Shown: one piece after another, positions 23,667-31,454 of the stretch | Numbering within the stretch: position 1 is the first letter of the stretch | Layout of the letters: every line of letters starts with the position of its first letter | Source of the DNA: Streptomyces sp. CC53 | Lineage (GTDB): Bacteria; Actinomycetota; Actinomycetes; Streptomycetales; Streptomycetaceae | Assembly (NCBI RefSeq): GCF_001865245.1 | Contig: NZ_MKXB01000169.1 | Coordinates: 4,086 to 68,085 of the forward strand | Reading direction: 5' to 3' | DNA length: 64,000 nucleotides | Notes under the pieces: generated by a model | Seen by the model: the letters and a program-made list of their open reading frames with translations, nothing else | What the model was told of the DNA's origin: nothing | The model's database searches: none | Position numbers and translations under genes: made by a program

Positions 23667-25114
23667 AGCCCGTACTCCTTCCAGCGGCGGGTCACCCTGG
23701 CCGCCGTCTCCGGGTCGGACTCGATCATGTCCGGCCAGCCGCCGTCCCGCACATAGCCCTCCTCGGGGAGCTTGCGCGTCGCGTCGATGCCGGCCTTGCC
23801 GCCCCAGAACTTCTGGTACGACGCGTGGTCCAGGTGGTCGACCGGGCCCTCCACGACCGTCAGGTCCCGGGAGTAGTCGACGTTCCCCAGGGCGCGCCAC
23901 GCCACCTCGTGGTAGTTGTGCACGTCGCAGTCGGCGTCGACCACCACGATCAGCTTCTCCAGCGACAGCATGTGCGCACCCCAGATGGCGTGCATGACCT
24001 TCTGCGCGTGCTTCGGGTACTTCTTCTCGATCGAGACGATCACGCAGTTGTGGAAGCCGCCGGACTCCGGCAGGTGGTAGTCCACGATGTCTGGCACGAT
24101 GACCTTCAGCAGGGGCAGGAAGAAGCGCTCGGTCGCCCTCCCCAGCGGTCCGTCCTCCGTCGGCGGGCGGCCGACGACGATCGACTGGAGGAGCGGGCGG
24201 CGGCGCATCGTCACGCAGTCGATGGTCAGCGCGGGGAAGTCCTCCTGCGGCGTGTAGAACCCGGTGTGGTCGCCGAAGGGGCCCTCCGGGAGCATCTTGC
24301 CCGGCTCCAGCCAGCCCTCCAGGACGACCTCGGCGTGCGCCGGGACCTGGAGGGGGACCGTCTTGCAGTCCACCATCTCGATCCGCCTGCCCTGCACGAA
24401 GCCGGCGAACAGGTACTCGTCGATGTCCTCGGGCAGCGGGGCCGTGGACGCGTACGTCACGGCCGGGGGCGCGCCGAAGGCGATGGCGACCGGCAGGCGC
24501 TCGCCCCTGCGCGCCGCCACCTGGTAGTGGTTGCGGCTGTCCTTGTGGATCTGCCAGTGCATGCCGATGGTGCGGCGGTCGTGGCGCTGGAGGCGGTAGA
24601 GGCCGAGGTTGCGCACGCCCGTCTCGGGGTGCTTGGTGTGCGTCAGACCGAGGTTGAAGAAGGAGCCGCCGTCCTTGGGCCAGGTGAACAGCGCGGGCAG
24701 CGCGTCGAGGTCCACGTCGTCGCCCTGGAGGACGACTTCCTGGACGGGGGCGTCCTTCACCTTCCTCGGCGGCACGTGCGTCATCGCGCCGAGCTTCCCG
24801 AACGCCTCCCGCACCCCGACGAAGCCGCTCGGCAGCTCCGGCTTCAGCAGGCCGCCGATCTTCTCGCTGATCGCGTCGTACGACTCCAGCCCGAGCGCCT
24901 TGAGCAGCCGGCGGTCGGTGCCGTACACGTTCATCGCCAGGGGCATCGCGGAGCCCTTGACGTTCTCGAAGAGCAGCGCGGGGCCGCCCGCCTTCTGCAC
25001 CCGGTCGACGATCTCGCCGACCTCCAGGTGCGGGTCGACTTCGGCCTTGATGCGCTTGAGGTCGCCTTCGCGCTCCAGCGCCCTGAGCAGCGAGCGGAGA
25101 TCGTCGTAAGCCAT
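23663..25114 (-). CDS. mqnL: menaquinone biosynthesis decarboxylase MqnL (UbiD family)
   Basis: A 483-residue UbiD-type decarboxylase that uses prenylated FMN, supplied by the UbiX homologue nearby. It begins AYDDLRSLLRALEREGDLKR. The conserved cofactor/catalytic segments include GLYRLQRHDRRTIGMHWQ, LPEGPFGDHTGFYTPQEDFP with the key Glu/Asp region, and HAIWGAHMLSLEKLIVVVD. Start ATG 25114 follows the family's usual N-terminus. It leads a two-gene coupled operon with mqnP. The PLDc_N gene is divergent, about 155 bases away. Confidence 0.92.
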   Translation of the reverse strand: MAYDDLRSLLRALEREGDLKRIKAEVDPHLEVGEIVDRVQKAGGPALLFENVKGSAMPLAMNVYGTDRRLLKALGLESYDAISEKIGGLLKPELPSGFVGVREAFGKLGAMTHVPPRKVKDAPVQEVVLQGDDVDLDALPALFTWPKDGGSFFNLGLTHTKHPETGVRNLGLYRLQRHDRRTIGMHWQIHKDSRNHYQVAARRGERLPVAIAFGAPPAVTYASTAPLPEDIDEYLFAGFVQGRRIEMVDCKTVPLQVPAHAEVVLEGWLEPGKMLPEGPFGDHTGFYTPQEDFPALTIDCVTMRRRPLLQSIVVGRPPTEDGPLGRATERFFLPLLKVIVPDIVDYHLPESGGFHNCVIVSIEKKYPKHAQKVMHAIWGAHMLSLEKLIVVVDADCDVHNYHEVAWRALGNVDYSRDLTVVEGPVDHLDHASYQKFWGGKAGIDATRKLPEEGYVRDGGWPDMIESDPETAARVTRRWKEYGL

Positions 25115-25270
25115 GCGCCCAGTATCCGGGATGGCCCCGGCCGCGCCCCTGGCGGGCCCCTGGCGGGGCGCACGCCGGCCCCCCGGACGGCCGGGGGCCA
25201 CCGGCTACGCTGGACGGGTCACCGGGGCTGCCGCACGCGGCCCGCCAACGCATCCAGGGGGCTGTCCCAC

Positions 25271-25714
25271 ATGCTCAGGGCACTGATGTTCATCCTGCCG
25301 ATCGTCCTGACGATCTTCGCGTTCATCGACTGCCTGAACACCCCCGAGGACGAGGTGAAGCACCTGCCGAAGGTGGCCTGGGTCTTCATCATCCTGCTGT
25401 TCTGGGTCGTCGGCCCGATCGTGTGGCTCGTGGCGGGAAGGAACCGGCGCGTGGCGGCCGGCGGCGCCGCCGGGGAGGGGCGCCGCGGTTCCCGGGCGCA
25501 GTGGGTCGCCCCGGACGACAACCCCGAGTTCCTGGAGTCCCTGCGCGAGCAGAACAAGAAGAAGGACGAGGCGCTCTTCGAGGACTGGGAGGCCGACCTG
25601 CGGCGCCGCGAGGAGGAGCTCAGGCAGCGCGAGGAGGACGGCGGCCAGGACGGCCGGCGGGGCGGTCAGAAGGGCGAGCAGCACGGCGACGGCGGCGACA
25701 CGCCCCGGTCCTGA
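25271..25714 (+). CDS. PLDc_N-domain membrane protein
   Basis: A 147-residue protein with two membrane helices: ALMFILPIVLTIFAFIDCL (about 4-22) and VAWVFIILLFWVVGPIVWLV (about 35-54). They frame the phospholipase-D-nuclease N-terminal (PLDc_N) motif. The rest is cytoplasmic and highly charged: DNPEFLESLREQNKKKDEALF, then an Arg/Glu-rich helix and a Gly/Asp-rich tail. No nuclease catalytic motif is present. Start ATG 25271 has agggggctg upstream. It is divergent from mqnL and its function is unknown. Confidence 0.85.
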   Translation: MLRALMFILPIVLTIFAFIDCLNTPEDEVKHLPKVAWVFIILLFWVVGPIVWLVAGRNRRVAAGGAAGEGRRGSRAQWVAPDDNPEFLESLREQNKKKDEALFEDWEADLRRREEELRQREEDGGQDGRRGGQKGEQHGDGGDTPRS

Positions 25715-26097
25715 ACCCCGGGCTGCACGCCGCTGCCCCCGGGCCTCACGCCGAAGGGACGCACCGGCCGGCGCACCAGCCCTGAACCTCGGCCCCGACG
25801 TGCCCCGCGCCGGGCGAGCCCCGTCCGCATCCCGGCTTCGGCCCCCGGCCCGTACGGGCCCCGCCGCCCCGCGCGGCCCGGCAGCCGGGCCCCTCTCCGC
25901 CGGCGCCCCGCGCCCCGGCCCGCACGGGGCCGCCTCCGGTTGCGGTGGTGCTCCGCACGGCGCGCGTCACGGTCGGGTGACGACCCCGGCACCAGTGCGA
26001 AACTCTCCGCGACACGGCAACCACCCTTGGCTATCATGCACCTGAAAGTGTGACAGGACATGTCTTGTGACGCTGACGCTACGGGGGGTGGCGGCGG
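25715..26097 (+). promoter_or_regulatory. intergenic region upstream of the ATPase/receptor pair
   Basis: No gene is seen in these 380 bases. The last 70 bases are less G+C rich and contain ttggctatcat (a possible -10 tatcat at about 26031) followed by a 16-base palindrome and a G-rich ribosome site (acggggggtggcgg) before the GTG start. Confidence 0.5.
26053..26068. promoter_or_regulatory. 16-bp palindrome acaggacatgtcttgt
   Basis: The sequence is its own reverse complement except for one base pair (ACA-g/a-GACATGTC-t/c-TGT). It lies about 20 bases downstream of a possible -10 box and 30 bases before the ATPase start, a place where a repressor would block transcription. The cognate regulator is not in the immediate neighbourhood. 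Confidence 0.5.
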
Positions 26098-28188
26098 GTG
26101 GACAGAGAGCTGTACGGCCGCGAGGCGGTGCTCGATCCGACCGGTCTGGTCGCCCGCCTGACGGGCCTCGCGCCCTACGGCTTCACCGGCGTCGCCTACG
26201 AGCACGGCGACGACCCCCCGGTCACCGTCTTCACCGGCGGCCGCGGCATGGGCAAGACCGCCCTCCTCAAGCAGATCCGCAACGCCTACCGCGACGGCAC
26301 CCCGCTCGCCTTCCTCGACTGCGCGCACGTCGAGGAGCCCGCCGAGCACGGCGCCGGCTGGAACCCGGTGACCGGCGCCCTCGCCGAACTCGCCGTGCAG
26401 CTCTCGCCGCGCGTGCTCGCGGCCAGCCCCGTGTCGTTCCCCCGCCTGTGCCTGGGCCTCGCGGCCGTCGCCAGCATCGGCTGGTCGCAGGAGGACGACG
26501 AGCGCGCCCGCCGCGACCTCCAGCGGCTCGCTCCCGTCATGGCGACCGTCGACGAGGCCAAGGGCATGGGCACCACCTGGGTCGGCAAGGTCCTCGCCAA
26601 GCTCGCCGCGACCGTCGCCGACGGCGCCGCCCCGATGGCCGGCGTCCTCGCCGAGGCCACCGTGGAGACCGTGCTGGAGGAGGTGTTCGGCCGCTCCCAG
26701 CGCCGCACGGAGAGCTGGTACGGCACCTACCGCGACGCGGGCGGGAACGGGAAGCTGGGCCTGCACCGGCTGGCCGTGGACTTCCGGCAGGGCGGGCCGC
26801 GCCGCGCCACGGCCGAGCGGCGCCTGGTCGCCGCGCTCGTGGAGGACCTGCGCCGCGCCTACACCAGCCTCATGCGGCTGGGCACCCGCCGGGGCCGGCC
26901 CGTCGTCCTCCTCGACAACGCACACGCCCCGCTCGGCCGCCGCCTCGTCGAGCCCCTCCTGCGGGACCGGGCCGACGGCCGCCGCGACCAGCTCGTCGTC
27001 ATCGCCGCCTCCCTGCACCCGGACCACGAGGGCCTGCGGCACGCCACCCGGCGCCGCCTGCCGGAGGTCGCCCACCTGGCGCCCTGCCCGCGCGGCGACG
27101 ACATCACCTCCGGCGTCCTCGCCGTGGCGCTCACCCCGCTGAGCACCGCCCACACCCGCAGTCTGTTCGACGGGTACGACCGGGCGGGGCACACCCCCGC
27201 CGACCTGCCGGGTGCCGTGCACCGGCTGACCGGGGGCCGCCCGCTGGGCGTGGACCTGCTGGGCCGGGCGGCCGGCCAGGCGCCGGCGGCACTGCGCGGC
27301 GCGCTCACCCCGGGCGCACTGCTGGACCTGACGGTGGACCTGCGCGAGGACTCCCCCGGCGTCCCGGTCGCCGAGACGCTGCTGGCCCAGCTGCTGCCCG
27401 GCCTGCACCGCGACGAACCGGCGGTGCTCGCGGTGCTGGCCGCCGCCCACGACGAGGGCTCCGCCCGGGTGCTGGCGCGCACCCGGCTGCGCGCCGCCTC
27501 CGCGGAGGGCGACGTGGCGCTGCGGGCCCGCGACGCGCTCCGCGCCGACGGCTGGCAGACCGGGCCCACCCACCCGGCGCAGCCCGCGCACTTCGTGGCC
27601 GACCCTCTCCTGCGGGCCCTGCTGCTGCACCGGCTGCGCTTCCACGACGGCGACGCGCCCGCGTACGCCGCGTGGCGGGCCGCCCACGAGACCCTCCGCA
27701 GCCACTACGGGCAGGGCCCCGCCCCGTACCGGCTGCGCCAGGAGCTGGCGCTGGGCAGCACGGAGAGCGCGGTGACCGAGCTGCGCACCTCCTTCCCGGA
27801 GCCGGACGTGCAGGGCTGGCTGGCCCGGCTGCGCTTCGTCGCCTCGGCGCCGTACCCGCGCGAGGTCCACCGCCCGGGGCCCGATCCGCGGCGCGCGCTC
27901 GCCCTCGGGCAGGACCCGGGCGGGGAGCCGCCGGCGGGGCTCACCGGCGACGCGGCGGCCCTGCACATGGCGGTGCGCCGGCTGCTGCACGCGCTGTGGC
28001 TGCTCACCGACCCGCTGGCGCTGCCCGACGCCGAGGTCGTCGAACGCATGGCGTACGAGCTGCGCCAGCTGTCGGGCCGGCACCTGACGGGCAGCAGCGC
28101 GCTGTGGGACGCGGCCACCCACTGGCCGAGGGACATCCGAGCCTGGCGGAGCCCGTCGTTGCCGCCGGGGAGCGAGGACGGAGCGTGA
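26098..28188 (+). CDS. P-loop ATPase of unknown function
   Basis: A 696-residue cytoplasmic protein. The Walker A motif is GGRGMGKT (47-54), in TVFTGGRGMGKTALLKQI. A Walker B-like strand, RPVVLLDNAH, lies near residue 270, and LTGGRPLGVDLLG (about 380) resembles the helical lid region of STAND/AAA ATPases. The remaining half is Ala/Leu-rich helical and unassigned. The start is GTG with a G-rich ribosome site. Its stop overlaps the start of the next gene by four bases, so it is coupled to a membrane-anchored ligand-binding protein. That arrangement suggests an ATPase working with a sensor, but the process is unknown. Confidence 0.8.
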   Translation: MDRELYGREAVLDPTGLVARLTGLAPYGFTGVAYEHGDDPPVTVFTGGRGMGKTALLKQIRNAYRDGTPLAFLDCAHVEEPAEHGAGWNPVTGALAELAVQLSPRVLAASPVSFPRLCLGLAAVASIGWSQEDDERARRDLQRLAPVMATVDEAKGMGTTWVGKVLAKLAATVADGAAPMAGVLAEATVETVLEEVFGRSQRRTESWYGTYRDAGGNGKLGLHRLAVDFRQGGPRRATAERRLVAALVEDLRRAYTSLMRLGTRRGRPVVLLDNAHAPLGRRLVEPLLRDRADGRRDQLVVIAASLHPDHEGLRHATRRRLPEVAHLAPCPRGDDITSGVLAVALTPLSTAHTRSLFDGYDRAGHTPADLPGAVHRLTGGRPLGVDLLGRAAGQAPAALRGALTPGALLDLTVDLREDSPGVPVAETLLAQLLPGLHRDEPAVLAVLAAAHDEGSARVLARTRLRAASAEGDVALRARDALRADGWQTGPTHPAQPAHFVADPLLRALLLHRLRFHDGDAPAYAAWRAAHETLRSHYGQGPAPYRLRQELALGSTESAVTELRTSFPEPDVQGWLARLRFVASAPYPREVHRPGPDPRRALALGQDPGGEPPAGLTGDAAALHMAVRRLLHALWLLTDPLALPDAEVVERMAYELRQLSGRHLTGSSALWDAATHWPRDIRAWRSPSLPPGSEDGA

Positions 28189-29741
28189 CGAGCATGCGCA
28201 ACCCCCTGCGCTACCGCGTCTTCTACACCACCCGTCAGCGGATCGTGACCAGCACCCTGGTGCTCGCCCTGCTGGCGTGGGGCACCGTCACGGTCGTCCG
28301 GCGCGTCACGACGCCCGAGGACCGCTCCTGCGCACCCGGCGTGGTCCGCCCGGTGGGCAGCGACGAGTGCGTGGGCGTCGCCACCGCCGGGGACGGCTAC
28401 GCCTTCGGCGCGGACGGGCTGACGCAGGTCGCCGCCGCCATCGGCCGCGAGAACGCGTCCCTGGAGGACGGCGAGTACGCCACGATCGCGCTGCTGCTGC
28501 CGCTGACATCGGCCGACGCGGGCCTCCGCACGAAGATGCGGCACGAGCTCCAGGGCGCCTTCGCCCAGCAGTACCGCGCCAACCGGCAGAACAACGAAGC
28601 TCCGAAGATCCGGCTGCTGCTCGCCAACACCGGCAAGGACAACACACACTGGAAGGTGCCCGTCGAGCAGCTGAAGACGATGACGGGCGCACCGCACCAC
28701 CTGCGGGCCGTGTCCGGCATCGCCACCAGCTCCACCGCCGTCCGCTCGGCCGTCGGCGAGCTCACCGGCGCGGGCATCGCCCCCGTCGGGACCACCATCA
28801 CCGCCGACGACATCGCCAACGGCCCCGGCGGCTCCCCCTACCCGGGCCTCGCCCGGGTCTCCCCCACCAACGGCGACGAGGCGCGGGCGCTGGCCCACTT
28901 CGGCCGGGTCGACGCCGCGAAGGCGCTCCTCGTCCACGACACCCGCACCGGCGACCACTACACCGACACCCTGAAGGACGCCTTCTCCGCGCTGCTCGCG
29001 CGCTCCCCCTACGAGCCGCAGCTCTTCACCTCGGACGAGGACCCGAACGCCGAGGGCACCACGGCCAACACGTTCCGCCAGATCACCCACCTGGTGTGCG
29101 ACACCCGCGCGGAGACGATCTTCTTCGCGGGGCGCCACGTCCAGCTGCGGCAGTTCGTCAACGCCCTGGGCGCGCGCGGCTGCAAGGACCGCGCGTTCAC
29201 GGTGCTCACCGGCGACGAGGGCTCCTACCTCGGCGCTGACCCGCAGCTCGACCGCTCGGCGCTGGAGAAGGGCCTCACGGTCCGGTACGCGGCGCTCGCC
29301 CACCCCGACGCGTGGCGCGCCCGCGACGGGTACGAGGCGCCCGCGACCGGCGGGTCGACGGCCGCCTACGACACGTTCGTGCGGACCCTCGCCGAGGTCG
29401 CGAAGGCGCCTGCGGGGCCCATCGGGCCGACCGCCCTGGCCGACGGGCAGGCCATCATCGCCTACGACGCGCTGGGCGCGGCCGTGCGGGCCGTCCGCGA
29501 GGCGACCCCGGCAGGGCGGCACCTGCCGCCGGTGGCGGACGTGGCACGGCAGTGGCCGCAGGTGAAGGGCTCGCTGAAGGTGCAGGGGGCGAGCGGCTGG
29601 ATCTGCCTGGACAACTACGGCAACCCGTACAACAAGGCGGTGCCGGTGGTGCAGGTGACCCGCGGCACGCCCGTGTTCGTCGCGATGGCCTGGCCGGAGG
29701 GGAAGCCCCCGTCGGAGGACTGCCTGCCGCCGCGGCAGTGA
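28185..29741 (+). CDS. membrane-anchored periplasmic-binding (receptor ligand-binding) protein
   Basis: A 518-residue protein starting with GTG in a GTGA overlap (an ATG nine bases on is an alternative). One hydrophobic segment, IVTSTLVLALLAWGTVTVV (about 20-38), anchors it; there is no lipobox. The outer part resembles the leucine-binding-protein type I fold: ATIALLLPLTSADAGL, RAVSGIATSSTAVRSAVGEL, GIAPVGTT, ARVSPTNGDEARALAHF, KALLVHDTRTGDHY and a C-terminal YDALGAAVRAVREA. No permease or ABC-type ATPase gene is adjacent, unlike a transport operon. A sensory role with the preceding ATPase is inferred. Confidence 0.8.
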   Translation: MTSMRNPLRYRVFYTTRQRIVTSTLVLALLAWGTVTVVRRVTTPEDRSCAPGVVRPVGSDECVGVATAGDGYAFGADGLTQVAAAIGRENASLEDGEYATIALLLPLTSADAGLRTKMRHELQGAFAQQYRANRQNNEAPKIRLLLANTGKDNTHWKVPVEQLKTMTGAPHHLRAVSGIATSSTAVRSAVGELTGAGIAPVGTTITADDIANGPGGSPYPGLARVSPTNGDEARALAHFGRVDAAKALLVHDTRTGDHYTDTLKDAFSALLARSPYEPQLFTSDEDPNAEGTTANTFRQITHLVCDTRAETIFFAGRHVQLRQFVNALGARGCKDRAFTVLTGDEGSYLGADPQLDRSALEKGLTVRYAALAHPDAWRARDGYEAPATGGSTAAYDTFVRTLAEVAKAPAGPIGPTALADGQAIIAYDALGAAVRAVREATPAGRHLPPVADVARQWPQVKGSLKVQGASGWICLDNYGNPYNKAVPVVQVTRGTPVFVAMAWPEGKPPSEDCLPPRQ

Positions 29742-29848
29742 CCTGCGGCGGCGGGGCGGCCCACGGTACGGAGGCCGCCCCGCAGCGAGCCCGGCGCCCG
29801 GGCCGGCCCCCTGCTCGGCCGGGGGCCGCAGCCGCAGCGGCGCCGCCG

Positions 29849-30268
29849 TCAGAGCACCGCCGCCAACCGGTCGAAGCGCACCCGCCAGGCCGCTTCCTGC
29901 TGCTCGCCCAGCGCCTCCGGGCCGTCGAACGTGTGGGTCAGGCGGAGCACCGTGGCCGCGCGGTCACCGTGCTCCCCCGGCTCCAGGTGGAAGCGGACGC
30001 GGCCGGCTCCGCCCGGGAACGTGTACTCGACGACGCGTTCCACGTCCCACGCGGTGACCGTGCCGCTGAGGGCCGCACCGGCGGGGTCGTCCAGCCACCG
30101 CAGCACCACCGCGCCGCCGAGCCGCGGCTCCAGCACCTCGACCGCGGCCAGCCACGACCGCAGTCCGTGCCGTGCGGCGAGGGCGGGCCAGACGTCCTCC
30201 TCCGGGCGCGGCAGGTGCACCACGTGCCGGACGGTCCGCGTGCCGTGCGGGGCGTGCGCGACGTCCAT
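29849..30268 (-). CDS. SRPBCC-family (AHSA1-like) protein
   Basis: A 139-residue protein with the helix-grip fold pattern: an early strand and helix in RHVVHLPRPEEDVWPALAA, a middle GGAVVLRWLDD and GTVTAWDVERVVEYTF, and the ending LRLTHTFDGPEAL with a long C-terminal helix. The family binds hydrophobic ligands; the ligand here is unknown. It is a single gene upstream, on the same strand, of the ccsB terminator. Confidence 0.8.
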   Translation of the reverse strand: MDVAHAPHGTRTVRHVVHLPRPEEDVWPALAARHGLRSWLAAVEVLEPRLGGAVVLRWLDDPAGAALSGTVTAWDVERVVEYTFPGGAGRVRFHLEPGEHGDRAATVLRLTHTFDGPEALGEQQEAAWRVRFDRLAAVL

Positions 30269-30310
30269 GTCTCCAGCGTCGCGCGGCCGTCGCGGCGCCG
30301 CTACCGCAGC

Positions 30311-30336
30311 GCGGTCCGGGGCCGGCCCCGGACCGC
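30311..30336 (-). terminator. 26-bp perfect palindrome after ccsB
   Basis: gcggtccggggcc is followed directly by its exact reverse complement. It begins about 30 bases past the ccsB stop, at the end of the cytochrome c maturation operon, and lies before the SRPBCC gene. Confidence 0.75.
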
Positions 30337-30365
30337 TCCACGCCCGCCTGCGGGTGGCCTCCGGG

Positions 30366-31454
30366 TCACTCCACGCCCGCGTACGAGTGCAGGCCGTCCA
30401 CGAAGATGTTCACGCCGTAGTAGTTGAACAGCCAGCAGCCGAACGCCACCAGCGCCAGCACCGCCGCCTTGCGGCCCTTCCAGCCGACCGTCGCCCGCGC
30501 GTGCAGGTAGCAGGCGTACGCGACCCAGGTGATGAAGGACCAGACCTCCTTCGGGTCCCAGTTCCAGTAGCGGCCCCAGGCGTCACCCGCCCAGATCGCG
30601 CCCGCGATGATCGTGAACGTCCACAGCGGGAAGACCGCCGCGTTCACCCGGTACGCCAGCTTGTCGAAGGACGCGGCCGACGGCAGCCGCTCCATCACGG
30701 ACCGCGCGAACGCCCCCGGCTTCCCGCCGCCGGCCGCCTTCACCTCGTACTTGTCCTTCAGGAGGTACAGGACCGTGGCGACGGCGCCGATGTAGAACAC
30801 CGCGCCGCAGAAGATCGCGGTGGAGACGTGGATCCACAGCCAGTACGAGTCGAGGGCCGGGACGAGCTGGTCGCTCTCGGTGTACAGCCAGGTCGTGGCC
30901 ACGCCCAGGTCGAGGAGGACCGTCGTCACGAGGGGCAGGCCCAGCCAGCGGACGTTCTTCCCCGCGAGGAGGAACGCGAGGTACGTGCCGGTCGCCACCG
31001 TGGAGAACGTCAGCGAGAACTCGTACATGTTGCCCCAGGGCGCCCGCTGCACCGACAGGGCCCGTGCCACGACGGCGCCAGCCTGGAGCAGGAACGCGAG
31101 GGCGGTGAGGGAGACCGCGATCCGCCCGTACAGATCGCCCTTGACGTCCCCGCCCGCGGCTCCCGGACCGTCCGGGACGTCGCGGGCGCCGGCGGCGGCG
31201 CGGGTGACGACCTTCGGCTTGTCCAGGACCCGGGTGCCGCCGCCCGCGGTGCGGACCTGGACGGCGGGCGCCGCGGCGGCCCGGCGCGCGGGGGCGAGCG
31301 CGGCGGCCGTGCGGCCGACCTTGCTGCGGCTGCCGAGCACCCACTCGGCGATGTGCGCCAGGAACGCCAGCGTGTAGACGGCCATGGCCGAGTAGACGAG
31401 GACGTTGCTGATCTGCGCGAGATTCTCGTTGGTCGCGGCGGCGATGTCGGTCAC
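30366..31454 (-). CDS. ccsB: cytochrome c biogenesis protein CcsB
   Basis: A 362-residue polytopic membrane protein of system II cytochrome c maturation. With ResB it moves heme across the membrane and joins it to CxxCH motifs of apocytochromes. The heme-handling tryptophan-rich region is GAIWAGDAWGRYWNWDPKEVW, followed by a conserved transmembrane His region (YLHARATVGW). An earlier segment has RAPWGNMYEF. About eight membrane helices are seen, with a variable basic/Ala loop near residues 40-95. The start overlaps the resB stop by four bases (ATGA). It is the last gene of the tlpA-ccdA-resB-ccsB operon. Confidence 0.92.
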   Translation of the reverse strand: MTDIAAATNENLAQISNVLVYSAMAVYTLAFLAHIAEWVLGSRSKVGRTAAALAPARRAAAAPAVQVRTAGGGTRVLDKPKVVTRAAAGARDVPDGPGAAGGDVKGDLYGRIAVSLTALAFLLQAGAVVARALSVQRAPWGNMYEFSLTFSTVATGTYLAFLLAGKNVRWLGLPLVTTVLLDLGVATTWLYTESDQLVPALDSYWLWIHVSTAIFCGAVFYIGAVATVLYLLKDKYEVKAAGGGKPGAFARSVMERLPSAASFDKLAYRVNAAVFPLWTFTIIAGAIWAGDAWGRYWNWDPKEVWSFITWVAYACYLHARATVGWKGRKAAVLALVAFGCWLFNYYGVNIFVDGLHSYAGVE

